A stretch of DNA of 23,831 bases from UBA4466 sp963925035 (GCA_963925035.1 CAWUSK010000051.1:1-23831); one strand, 5' to 3'. Shown: positions 1-6,557, numbered from the stretch's first letter. Translations and numbers: made by a program. Notes: a model not told the origin generated them from the sequence alone.

Positions 1-183
1 TTTTTGTTCAGTGACCGCTTCATTCAGATTAAAGGTAATTATCGAATTTCCTAGCATGTCATAAATAGTGGCTTGCTCCAAGTTGATTCCTGTCAAATTT
101 GTAATTTTCAAATCCTTAGATATTGGATTTGGATAGAATTCATTTACAGGAAGCAAAAGCAAGTTCTGAAATTGAAAATATTA
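1..183 (-). pseudogene. Orphan T9SS type A C-terminal sorting domain (gene remnant, runs off left edge)
   Basis: Read on the minus strand from 183 to 1, this frame has the hallmarks of a type IX secretion C-terminal sorting domain: 'NEFYPNP', then a short beta-strand-rich stretch, 'QATIYDMLGN', and 'NLNEAV'. Such tails direct secreted proteins through the T9SS outer-membrane translocon and are then removed. The protein should extend upstream, toward higher coordinates, but the frame is closed by clustered stops at 181-192 (tag, tgg, taa, taa). No ATG lies inside the fragment, only TTG codons. No convincing protein continues in the other frames up to the terminator at 311-339. The C-terminal end lies beyond position 1. 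I read it as the 3' stump of a lost secreted-protein gene. A frameshift or assembly break just upstream is the alternative. The sorting-domain call is fairly secure; the pseudogene call is inference. Confidence 0.6.
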
Positions 184-310
184 TTACCACTAATGATGAA
201 CTTTACAAATCTGTATTTCATCAAAGAATGAGCAATTGACACCAGGGGTTTAGCTATAGCTATGATTGCAGCGCATTGCGGTGAGGATCCAGGCCTCTAT
301 TTTAAGACAT

Positions 311-339
311 AAAAAATGGTCGGAATTTCTTCCGACCAT
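311..339 (-). terminator. Rho-independent terminator of the lipid kinase gene
   Basis: A perfect 10-bp inverted repeat (316-325 ATGGTCGGAA, loop TTTC, 330-339 TTCCGACCAT) is bordered on its low-coordinate side by six A residues, which read as a U-run on the minus-strand transcript. It sits about 32 nt past the stop codon of the minus-strand lipid kinase gene, so it should end that transcript before the orphan sorting-domain remnant. Confidence 0.85.
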
Positions 340-370
340 GACTGCTCATTATGGGGATCTTTTTTTTTGG

Positions 371-1273
371 TTAATAATCTGGATTTAAAATATTCAAACA
401 ATCAGGAATCACTTGAAAATGAACATCTCCTTGACCAATAATTTCCCCATCTGTTTCTAGATGCATTTCACCTGATTTTATAGCGATTGTCAATTCCTTT
501 GTTTCAAAATAATGCACCTCGGGATGTTTAATTAGAATCCCCTTCTTCAATCTGGAAATGTTTTTCACGTAATCCTTGAGAGAAACTTCCCCGAGGAAGG
601 TAATACTGAGTATACCATCATTCAATTTTGCGTTTGGCGAAACAATCATTCCATGCCCAAATGTTGTTCCATTACAAACTGCGGTCATCATCATTTTTCC
701 AGCATAATTGTAATCATTACTCGAAAGAACTACGTCTGGTTTTTTATAACTAAAAAATGCTCTTAAGATTGAATAGGCATATGCCGTTTTTCCTTTTAGA
801 AAAGCATTTTTTCTTAATTGATTTAGTTTATTCACCACGAATCCGTCAAATCCAACACCCGCAATATTTAACGAATAGATTGTCTTATCACCTGATTCAA
901 TTTTGATTAAATCAATGTGCTGACAATTCTGATTAATTAAAGCCTCAATAAATTTCTCTGATGAGAAACTACCTAACATTCTATGAAAATCATTTCCTGA
1001 GCCATTAGGGATAATTCCAAAAATTACTTTATTTCGATTGTTGCTTTTCTGGATGCCATTAATAACTTCGTTGCACGTTCCATCTCCACCAACAGCTATT
1101 ATACAATCTGCTCCATTATTGGCATTATCTTTTGCGATGGTGATCGCGTGCAATGAACTTTCCGTTTTTGATATGAAACAATTTAAACTGGCTTGTTCAT
1201 TCGCCTTGTCGATTGTTATTTTTGCAAAAGCAGATAACTTTTTAGAACCGTTAAGGATAAAAACAACTTTCAT
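371..1273 (-). CDS. Diacylglycerol/lipid kinase family protein (DAGK catalytic domain, YegS/BmrU type)
   Basis: This 300-residue protein has the layout of the soluble bacterial YegS/BmrU/DgkB-type lipid kinases, which transfer phosphate from ATP to diacylglycerol or related lipids at the cytoplasmic face of the membrane. The nucleotide-binding motif GGDGT is at residues 62-66, followed by NEVINGI. The second signature, PNGSGNDF, is at 89-96. The C-terminal half carries the usual beta-sandwich features ('AVCNGTTFGHGMIVSPNAKLNDG', then 'LETDGEIIG' near residue 273). Length is normal for the family. It starts at an ATG with no close upstream neighbour, so it is probably a single-gene transcript ending at the hairpin at 311-339. 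The lipid substrate cannot be told from sequence: diacylglycerol, phosphatidylglycerol and sphingoid substrates all occur in the family. Confidence 0.9.
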   Translation of the reverse strand: MKVVFILNGSKKLSAFAKITIDKANEQASLNCFISKTESSLHAITIAKDNANNGADCIIAVGGDGTCNEVINGIQKSNNRNKVIFGIIPNGSGNDFHRMLGSFSSEKFIEALINQNCQHIDLIKIESGDKTIYSLNIAGVGFDGFVVNKLNQLRKNAFLKGKTAYAYSILRAFFSYKKPDVVLSSNDYNYAGKMMMTAVCNGTTFGHGMIVSPNAKLNDGILSITFLGEVSLKDYVKNISRLKKGILIKHPEVHYFETKELTIAIKSGEMHLETDGEIIGQGDVHFQVIPDCLNILNPDY

Positions 1274-1604
1274 TCAACAAACTTAAACACTCTAGCTTCA
1301 ATTCATAATTATATCCGATGAGTTTATAAACAATCTAAAAAAGCACTAATTAAATCAAGAATGCTGTCACTCCATACATTCTTGGCAATAGCTTTGCTAA
1401 TCACTTATTAGATAATGGGGTATTTTAAGTTAAATTCATACTTTATTGGAGCATAGTATTAGCAAAAAAATGTGATTTACACACAGGTAGCTATAAATCA
1501 TTTCAAAACAATTAAAAGTCCACAAGATAGTTTATATTTGACATTGTGTGGATATAAGCAACTTTGCCTATATCCAGTTGTTGTTTGCAAGTAATAAAAG
1601 CAGT
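1274..1604. other. Intergenic region between divergent lipid kinase and DUF3050 genes
   Basis: No convincing gene is present in this 331-nt spacer. It holds the presumed promoters of two divergent genes. One weak inverted repeat is visible: AAGAATG at 1357-1363 against CATTCTT at 1377-1383, with a 13-nt loop. The start-proximal part contains the TAnnTTTG box at 1533-1540. Confidence 0.5.
1533..1540 (+). promoter_or_regulatory. Bacteroidota-type -7 promoter box for the DUF3050 gene
   Basis: TATATTTG matches the TAnnTTTG -7 element of the Bacteroidota primary sigma factor. Transcription would begin around 1545, which fits translation from ATG 1605 with a leader of about 60 nt. A GTG codon at 1548 would be almost leaderless. 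No clear TTG/TTTG -33 element was found at the expected distance. Confidence 0.45.
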
Positions 1605-2402
1605 ATGAATAGAATACAACATATAGAAAACGAGATTTCCGAGTTAAGAAATCAATTGCAAAATCATAAACTTTATGAAAACCTAAAGAATGCAGATGAC
1701 ATTAAAGTTTTTATGGAGAATCACGTATTTGCTGTTTGGGACTTTATGTCTCTTTTGAAATCTCTTCAAATAAAACTCACAAATGTTCAAACACCTTGGA
1801 TACCATCTAAAAACGTAACACTTTCTAGATTCATAAATGAAATAGTTCACGGTGAAGAAAGTGATATTAATGAATTAGGAGAACCTAAAAGTCATTTTGA
1901 AATGTATTTGGATGCAATGAAACAAGCAAAAGCAAATACGACTGAGATTAATAAATTTATAAATCTTCTTGAATCTGACAATACCGTTGAATATTCATTG
2001 AACGAAATTAATATTGACAAAAGAGTTGCTGATTTTGTTACATTTTCATTTTCAATCATTGAGACGAATAAGGCACATCTTGTTGCTTCTGCATTTACAT
2101 TTGGACGAGAAGATGTAATTCCTGATATGTTCATTGAAATACTCAAAAATGCTGATTCTGAAAACAAGCCATATAGCAAGTTGACATATTATCTTGAAAG
2201 GCATATAGAATTAGATGGAGATGAGCACGGCCCCCTATCTCTTAAAATGATTTCAGAACTTTGTGGCAATGACGATCAAAAATGGAGTGAAACTTTAGCA
2301 GTTGCAAAACAATCAATACAGAAAAGGATTTCGCTATGGGATGCTATTAGTGAATTGATACAAAAAGAAAAAGCAGTATATAGCACTGTATATAGCAAAT
2401 AG
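1605..2402 (+). CDS. DUF3050 family protein (heme-oxygenase-like fold)
   Basis: From ATG 1605 this gives 265 residues, close to the usual DUF3050 length. The frame is open to GTG 1548, but the ATG at 1605 begins the family-like sequence ('MNRIQHIENEISELR') and leaves room for a leader after the promoter box. Family-like blocks are HVFAVWDFMSLLK (residues 40-52), PWIPS (64-68), NEIVHGEESD (78-87), FGRED (166-170) and RHIELDGDEHG (199-209). The spaced Glu/His/Asp residues (E79, H82, E169, H200, D204, H208) resemble metal ligands of heme-oxygenase-like diiron oxygenases. That is inference, and the family has no function I can name. Its stop codon abuts the first of several repeated hairpin elements, so the gene may have moved as a cassette-like unit. 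Confidence 0.8.
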   Translation: MNRIQHIENEISELRNQLQNHKLYENLKNADDIKVFMENHVFAVWDFMSLLKSLQIKLTNVQTPWIPSKNVTLSRFINEIVHGEESDINELGEPKSHFEMYLDAMKQAKANTTEINKFINLLESDNTVEYSLNEINIDKRVADFVTFSFSIIETNKAHLVASAFTFGREDVIPDMFIEILKNADSENKPYSKLTYYLERHIELDGDEHGPLSLKMISELCGNDDQKWSETLAVAKQSIQKRISLWDAISELIQKEKAVYSTVYSK

Positions 2403-2446
2403 GGCTAGGTGGTTTACGAAAGTTCGTGCTACCTGCAAACACCACC
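2403..2446 (+). repeat. Structured intergenic element 1
   Basis: It starts immediately after the DUF3050 stop codon. It has GGCTAGG (2403-2409), an imperfect outer stem (2408-2415 GGTGGTTT against 2437-2446 AAACACCACC), an inner stem ACGAA/TTCGT (2416-2420, 2423-2427), and the motif CCTGCAAA (2432-2439). GGCTAGG and CCTGCAAA recur in the next element. It could act as a terminator hairpin, although no T-run follows. Confidence 0.5.
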
Positions 2447-2493
2447 AAATCGTTAATTTGGCTTTTAAGAATGAATAAATTAAAAACAAAATA

Positions 2494-2575
2494 CAACGTT
2501 TTGGCTAGGAGTAAACTTGAAAGTTTATCGCTTTCTACTGCCCTTCTTGCGATATACTAACCGATACCTGCAAAA
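2494..2575 (+). repeat. Structured intergenic element 2
   Basis: GGCTAGG recurs at 2503-2509, exactly 100 nt after its first copy. It is followed by the stem TAAACTT/AAGTTTA (2512-2518, 2521-2527) and then CTTTCTACTGCC (2531-2542), which pairs imperfectly with GGCTAGGAG and leaves a bulge. The element ends with ATATACTAACC (2552-2562) and CCTGCAAA (2567-2574). An imperfect, bulged hairpin flanked by short conserved boxes recalls a recombination site or a mobile REP-like element. No integrase gene lies in the window, and I could not fit the classical integron attC core sequences. Confidence 0.5.
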
Positions 2576-2587
2576 AAAACATTAACA

Positions 2588-2698
2588 ATGGGAGTAAATG
2601 AATATTACATTAAAGCAAAGCTAATGCACGCTATCATTGCATCAATTCCAATTTTGAGCTTGTACTATTTTGGACTAAATAAAAAATTATCTTTGTGA
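2588..2698 (+). pseudogene. 36-codon membrane-segment ORF, probably the truncated start of a larger gene
   Basis: The ORF begins ATG 2588 and encodes 36 residues. A short charged start (MGVNEYYIKAKL) is followed by one hydrophobic membrane segment (about residues 15-29), then 'FGLNKKLSL' and a stop. It looks like the N-terminal helix of a longer membrane protein whose remainder is gone. It sits directly behind element 2 and about 50 nt before element 3, so it may be a degraded cassette. A genuine single-span small membrane protein is possible. I do not recognise a family. Confidence 0.4.
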
Positions 2699-2749
2699 AA
2701 TTATCATCTTCTAAAAAATAAAGCCAGCAGGTAACATTGTAAATAAAAA

Positions 2750-2880
2750 AATAGGCGAATAAGTTCAAAATTCAAGGCTTCAGGCTCGTATCAAAATTTG
2801 TTCCTAACCGAAGGTTTCGTGCTTCGAAATCGCCTACTTTTAATATACTAACCTTTGTGGGCAATTATAGAACCTGCACA
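2750..2880 (+). repeat. Structured intergenic element 3
   Basis: The inverted repeat TAGGCGA (2752-2758) / TCGCCTA (2830-2836) encloses about 70 nt that contain a smaller CGAAG/CTTCG stem near 2809-2825. It is followed by the same ATATACTAACC box (2843-2853) and ACCTGCA (2872-2878) found at the end of element 2. Apart from these boxes it diverges from element 2, so it would be an older or different member of the same class. Confidence 0.45.
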
Positions 2881-3130
2881 TACCTTGGTGAAATGATCTT
2901 AAATACACTTATGAGATGGAGGGAAAATTAAAGGCCTTAAACAAATCCGGTGGATACAAGAAGTGTGCTTTTATATTTTTAAACGGAGAAATTCACTTAA
3001 TCTCGTTGTAGATTTTTTTGAGTGCAATAAATAAGTGAATTACTAATTCGAACGAAAAACCATAGCTTCCCTTCGGGTCAGCAACCCTTTTTAGTGTAAA
3101 CTTGGGGCCAAATTAAATAGTTGTTATTTT
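2881..3130. other. Non-coding stretch upstream of the SDR gene with a long inverted repeat
   Basis: No recognisable gene is present. A perfect 10-bp inverted repeat, AATTCACTTA (2990-2999) and TAAGTGAATT (3032-3041), has a 32-nt spacer. Further on, GGGT(cagca)ACCC followed by TTTTT (3075-3092) resembles a short intrinsic terminator reading rightward, although only four base pairs are certain. A 31-codon ORF at about 2916-3011 has nothing to support it. Confidence 0.4.
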
Positions 3131-4552
3131 ATGAAAATATTACTTACAGGAGCAACAGGGTATATTGGAAAAAGATTACTGCCGGTTTTAGTCGATGCTG
3201 GTCATGAAGTAATATGCTGCGTCCGCGATGTTCAGAGATTTAATCCGCCTGCATCAGTTAAGCAGAAGATATCAGTAATAGAAATTGACTTATTGGATGA
3301 TAAATCTCTTGATCGTATCCCAAAAGATATTGATGGAGCCTATTACCTTGTTCATTCGATGTCATCATCAAGTGAATATAAATCTCTCGAAAGAACCTCA
3401 GCGATAAATTTTAGAAATGCCATTGAAAAAACCAACATCAAACACTTGGTTTATCTCAGCGGTATTGTTAATGAGTCTGAACTTTCTGAGCACTTGAGTT
3501 CAAGGAAAGATGTTGAAACCGAACTGGAAAAAGGGACATATGATTTCACAACGCTCAGGGCAGGAATAATTATTGGATCAGGAAGTGCCTCATTTGAGAT
3601 CATTAGAGATCTAGTGGAAAAACTACCGTTCATGATTACACCCAAATGGCTGAAAACAAAATGTCAACCGATAGGTGTATCTGATGTGATCACATTTCTA
3701 ACGCTGACACTATTCAATCCAGAAACCTATAATAAGAATTTTGATATTGGTGGACCTGATGTTCTTTCTTACAAAGAAATGCTACTAGGTCTTGCAAAAA
3801 CGAGACATTTGAAGAGATTCATTATTATTGTTCCGGTAATGACACCAAAACTGTCTTCTTACTGGCTTTATTTTGTCACTTCAACATCTTATAAGCTTGC
3901 AATATCACTTGTAAACAGCATGAAAATTGAAGTTGTCTGCCGAAACAATGACATTAATACAATTCTTAATGTTACACCAATTAGCTATAACCAGGCTTTA
4001 GAAAAAGCATTTAACAAAATTGAAAGCAATGAAATCATTTCTAGTTGGAAAGATTCCTACTCTAGCAGCGGTATTAACTTTAATGTGTCTGATTTCATAA
4101 AAGTTCCAACATTTGGATGTTTTGTCGACCAGAGAAAAAGTGAAATTGACGATCGCCAAATATGCTTAGATAAAATTTGGAGTATCGGTGGAGAAACAGG
4201 ATGGTACTATGCCAATTGGTTATGGAAATCAAGAGGATTCTTAGATAAATTAGTCGGTGGAGTTGGTCTTAGAAGAGGGAGAACTAATCTTAATTCAATC
4301 GCCCCAGGAGATGCTGCAGATTTTTGGAGAGTCTTATATGCTGATAAAAATGAAGGCCGTCTCCTTTTGTTTGCCGAAATGAAACTACCTGGGGAAGCCT
4401 GGTTGGAGTTTAAAGTTATTGATAATGAACTAGTTCAAACCGCTACGTTTAGGCCGTTGGGTCTATGGGGAAGATTATATTGGTATTCGGTACTGCCATT
4501 TCATGCTTTTATTTTCAACGGTATGCTCAAAAAACTGACTAAACTTCATTAA
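3131..4552 (+). CDS. SDR family NAD(P)-binding protein with C-terminal DUF2867 (YbjT-like)
   Basis: The 473-residue product has the same length and architecture as E. coli YbjT. An N-terminal Rossmann fold of the atypical SDR / NmrA-like type carries the dinucleotide-binding motif GATGYIG (residues 7-13), an aspartate-rich second strand, and the 'YYLVHSM' and 'HLVYLSGI' strands. A DUF2867 domain of the START/SRPBCC-like kind occupies roughly the last 150 residues ('GETGWYYANWLWKSRG', 'PGDAADFWRV', 'LLLFAEMKLPGEAWLEF'). Proteins of this class are annotated as NAD(P)H-binding oxidoreductases or isomerase-like proteins. The substrate is unknown. The classical SDR Tyr-x-x-x-Lys pair is not obvious, as is usual for atypical members. 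It appears to be transcribed alone. Confidence 0.88.
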   Translation: MKILLTGATGYIGKRLLPVLVDAGHEVICCVRDVQRFNPPASVKQKISVIEIDLLDDKSLDRIPKDIDGAYYLVHSMSSSSEYKSLERTSAINFRNAIEKTNIKHLVYLSGIVNESELSEHLSSRKDVETELEKGTYDFTTLRAGIIIGSGSASFEIIRDLVEKLPFMITPKWLKTKCQPIGVSDVITFLTLTLFNPETYNKNFDIGGPDVLSYKEMLLGLAKTRHLKRFIIIVPVMTPKLSSYWLYFVTSTSYKLAISLVNSMKIEVVCRNNDINTILNVTPISYNQALEKAFNKIESNEIISSWKDSYSSSGINFNVSDFIKVPTFGCFVDQRKSEIDDRQICLDKIWSIGGETGWYYANWLWKSRGFLDKLVGGVGLRRGRTNLNSIAPGDAADFWRVLYADKNEGRLLLFAEMKLPGEAWLEFKVIDNELVQTATFRPLGLWGRLYWYSVLPFHAFIFNGMLKKLTKLH

Positions 4553-4570
4553 AAACCCATAACGCGAAAA

Positions 4571-4897
4571 ATGAAAAAACCACTAACATATTAATACTCT
4601 CCCTTGTACCCCATGCTATGCAGCGCTCAGGAAGAGCAAATCAAAATAAATAACTATAAATTCCGGGTTGCTGCGAAAATCTTAGATAACGAATGGGACA
4701 CAATAAACACACCATTTAGGTTTGAAAATGGCGCAAGACTTAAAAAACATAAACAATCCAACCTAACGTTTTTGAATATCTCTAGCCTTAACATTTCAAT
4801 CCTTATAAATGGAAATTCAATCGTTACAAATACAATTATAGAGGTTGCAAACACAACTCAATGCGTCGCAAACGCAATTCTAGCAAATCAAATGTAA
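4571..4897 (+). pseudogene. Decayed small secreted-protein gene with disrupted signal peptide
   Basis: An ATG at 4571 opens 'MKKPLTY' and hits TAA after seven codons. The next frame over (4591-4611) reads LILSLVP, and the original frame resumes at 4613 with MLCSAQEEQ. Joining the three pieces gives a perfect Bacteroidota signal peptide ending in 'CSAQ'. The simplest explanation is two compensating indels, one in 'atatt' near 4589-4592 and one in the CCCC run at 4609-4612. The body continues open for about 90 residues ('KINNYKFRVAAKILDNEWDT...') to a stop at 4897, becoming rich in Asn, Thr and Ile and looking degenerate toward the end. A TTG at 4604 could give a 97-residue ORF without a proper signal. 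I do not recognise a family. Confidence 0.5.
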
Positions 4898-5208
4898 AAC
4901 CTCAGTATCCTTATCGAAATACAACCCGATTAAAATTGGTTATTATCGGTAAGGAGCAGCAATGAATTGTATTTTTGTGTATTTTAGTGGTCATTAATAT
5001 AAGGCCGCTAAACAGCATATGGAGTTTAGCGCCCTAAGTTATGGACAAGTTTTTTTAAAAAAAATACGGGCTGCGAAAGCTGAAATGCTCAACACCTTAT
5101 GTGACAAAAAATAGAAATATTGAATTTTAAAAGTGGAGGCCAGAACCCACGTTAAAAAACGGGGCGCATTCTGAAAAGCCTTATGAGTAGGAAATATAAT
5201 TTAAATTT
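4898..5208. other. Gene-free stretch with strong hairpins
   Basis: No coding potential was recognised over 311 nt. Two hairpins stand out. The first is CGCTAAAC (5006-5013) with GTTTAGCG (5024-5031), a perfect 8-bp stem around a 10-nt loop, extended past one mismatch by AGG/CCT. The second is CCC-a-CGTT-aaaa-AACG-GGG (5146-5164). Between them is the AT palindrome TTTTTTTAAAAAAAA near 5050-5065. They may be terminators or remnants of transferred DNA. The first is not followed at once by a T-run. Confidence 0.45.
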
Positions 5209-5394
5209 ATGTTCAAGAAGTTTACACTCACAGACAAATTACTCTTTATTTCGGCGATGCTTTCGTTGGTATATTCAGAAGTATTATTTTTTAATGAAAA
5301 TTCGGATCAAGCTATTTTCATTGGGCTTTGGGTTCCAAGCATTTTAGCTTTTGGTATTTATTTGAAACTTTTAAACAATAAGAAAAATGATTGA
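5209..5394 (+). CDS. Small two-helix membrane protein
   Basis: The 61-residue protein has a basic N-terminus (MFKKFTLTDK), a first hydrophobic helix (about residues 11-27, 'LLFISAMLSLVYSEVLFF'), a short acidic loop (NENSDQ), a second helix ('AIFIGLWVPSILAFGIYLKLL') and a basic tail. This is the expected topology of a small inner-membrane protein with both ends cytoplasmic. Its last codons overlap the start of the next micro-ORF by 8 nt, which suggests translational coupling. The sequence seems familiar from Bacteroidota genomes as an uncharacterised protein, but I cannot name a function. The composition and overlap make it likely to be real. Confidence 0.65.
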   Translation: MFKKFTLTDKLLFISAMLSLVYSEVLFFNENSDQAIFIGLWVPSILAFGIYLKLLNNKKND

Positions 5395-5485
5395 ATTTAT
5401 CCCCTATTTTGCCGGTATTATAACTTTACTATTCGGTGTCGCTTTTAGTTATGCTGCCACTGACGGCTGGAATTTTAAAAAGTAA
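5387..5485 (+). CDS. 32-residue membrane micro-protein overlapping the preceding gene
   Basis: ATG 5387 lies inside the last three codons of the preceding small membrane gene. The 32-residue product is a single hydrophobic helix with a tryptophan-containing polar tail: 'MIEFIPYFAGIITLL', then 'GVAFSYAATDGWNFKK'. The 8-nt overlap is typical of coupled translation of two subunits. The size and shape resemble small accessory subunits of membrane complexes, but no family is recognised. Confidence rests on the overlap and the clean membrane-protein composition. Confidence 0.5.
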   Translation: MIEFIPYFAGIITLLFGVAFSYAATDGWNFKK

Positions 5486-5641
5486 TAAGAATTTTATTTT
5501 TGATGTAAACTAAATCTACTCATAATTGATACTATGGGTAAGTATTATTAAGACACAATTTATAATAGAGTTAAGTATAGGACTTATTAGAAAATATTGC
5601 TTTTTAGTGAAAAGCTATTGTAAAAATAAAAAAGATAAAAA

Positions 5642-5992
5642 ATGATGGAAAATATTTTTTTAAGTATAGCGTTAATTACTTTAGGACTATCTGTTGCCTA
5701 TGTTTGGGTGTTCAGATTTGACAATGTAGTAAAAGAATTTAAGCAATTTGGATTAAGTGATTTAACCCGTAACTTTGTAGGAGCATCTAAAATTGCATTA
5801 ACAACGTTGCTTATAGCTGGTGTTTGGCACCCATCCTTAGTCCAAATTCCTTCTATACTCATGGGTATGTTTATGATAGCTGCCCAATATTTCCATTTTA
5901 AGATTAAAAATCCATTTATTAAGCACCTCCCCTCGCTAATTCTATTGATTCTTTCTGCAATCATAGCATTAGTTTCAGTTAGATCATTTTGA
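5642..5992 (+). CDS. DoxX-like family membrane protein (first of pair)
   Basis: The 116-residue protein has four predicted membrane helices: roughly residues 5-24, 47-66, 70-84 and 96-114. It carries the DoxX_2-like pattern of a short charged loop after helix 1 ('RFDNVVKEFKQFGLSDLTRNFVGASKIALTTLLI'). DoxX-like proteins are small integral membrane proteins. Some relatives take part in thiosulfate:quinone oxidation or oxidative-stress complexes, but for this subgroup the role is unknown. The start has two adjacent ATGs (5642, 5645). The stop is one base before the ATG of the next, similar gene, so the two probably form a coupled, perhaps heteromeric, unit. Confidence 0.75.
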   Translation: MMENIFLSIALITLGLSVAYVWVFRFDNVVKEFKQFGLSDLTRNFVGASKIALTTLLIAGVWHPSLVQIPSILMGMFMIAAQYFHFKIKNPFIKHLPSLILLILSAIIALVSVRSF

Positions 5993-5993
5993 A

Positions 5994-6332
5994 ATGACTT
6001 TAGCCATTATTTGTATAATAATATCCAGTTTATCATTCTATGCTTATGTAGTTTCCTATTTCATATCACCCCACATGAAAAACGAATTCAAGCGATTTAA
6101 TTTGGGGAAATTAGGACTGTTAATAATAATTCTAGAATTATTGGGGGCTACTGGGCTATTGATCGGGCTAAAATCCAATCTAATGTTAACTATTTCATCT
6201 TTAGGACTTGGGCTACTTATGTTGTGTGGTTTGGTAGTAAGAATAAAATTAAAAGATAGTGCCTCGATATCTTTACCAGCAGTGTTTTTTATGATTTTAA
6301 ATCTATTTATTTTCTCAGAGTCAATAAAATAA
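5994..6332 (+). CDS. DoxX-like family membrane protein (second of pair)
   Basis: The 112-residue protein has four hydrophobic helices and the same loop pattern as its upstream neighbour: 'ISPHMKNEFKRFNLGKLGLLIIILELLGATGLLIG' here against 'RFDNVVKEFKQFGLSDLTRNFVGASKIALTTLLIAG' there. The two therefore look like diverged tandem duplicates. It starts one base after the stop of the first gene, so translation is probably coupled. The function is unknown beyond membership of the DoxX-like membrane group. The frame downstream of its TAA stop stays open and coding-like (see the remnant that follows). Confidence 0.7.
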   Translation: MTLAIICIIISSLSFYAYVVSYFISPHMKNEFKRFNLGKLGLLIIILELLGATGLLIGLKSNLMLTISSLGLGLLMLCGLVVRIKLKDSASISLPAVFFMILNLFIFSESIK

Positions 6333-6527
6333 TTTTCAAATCAGCCAAAACAAATTAATGTAAAAGGAAATTGGGAAATCAAAAACAACCAAGTACATCT
6401 CAAAAATTACAACTCTGACTTCCCATTTCATACGAAATGGAAAGTATTGAATGATGGAACGGTTGCAAAGTCCAGAAAAGGCCTTACTTTTTTCATACGC
6501 CTTGTAAAAAATGATTACCACGGATAA
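6333..6527 (+). pseudogene. Coding-like remnant without start codon
   Basis: Directly after the stop of the second DoxX-like gene, and in the same frame, 64 sense codons run to TAA at 6525. The translation has ordered, beta-strand-like composition ('INVKGNWEIKNNQVHLKNYN', then 'DFPFHTKWKVLNDGTVAKS' and 'GLTFFIRLVKN'), quite unlike the membrane genes before it. It has no ATG or GTG, and TTG occurs only late. It looks like the C-terminal part of a small soluble or secreted beta protein that lost its 5' end at a junction beside the DoxX pair. Chance openness in AT-rich DNA is the alternative, but the amino-acid pattern argues against it. Confidence 0.4.
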
Positions 6528-6557
6528 TAATCAACTAATGAAAATTAAGCCGTAAAA

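Noticed and set aside
241..300. Possible continuation of the sorting-domain protein in another frame
   Set aside because: All three minus-strand frames between 184 and 310 contain stops or unconvincing composition. No single-base shift yields a plausible upstream protein.
1038..1286. 82-codon plus-strand open frame
   Set aside because: It lies antisense to the N-terminal half of the lipid kinase, whose GGDGT and PNGSGNDF motifs fix the coding strand.
2494..2575. Classical integron attC site
   Set aside because: A bulged hairpin is present, but the RYYYAAC/GTTRRRY core pair cannot be fitted and no tyrosine integrase lies in the window. It is kept only as an unclassified structured repeat.
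2916..3011. 31-codon ORF beginning MEGKLKALNK
   Set aside because: It is short, has no recognisable features or start signal, and runs through the arm of an inverted repeat.
5698..5964. 88-codon minus-strand open frame
   Set aside because: It is a shadow of the first DoxX-like gene, which has clear membrane-helix composition.
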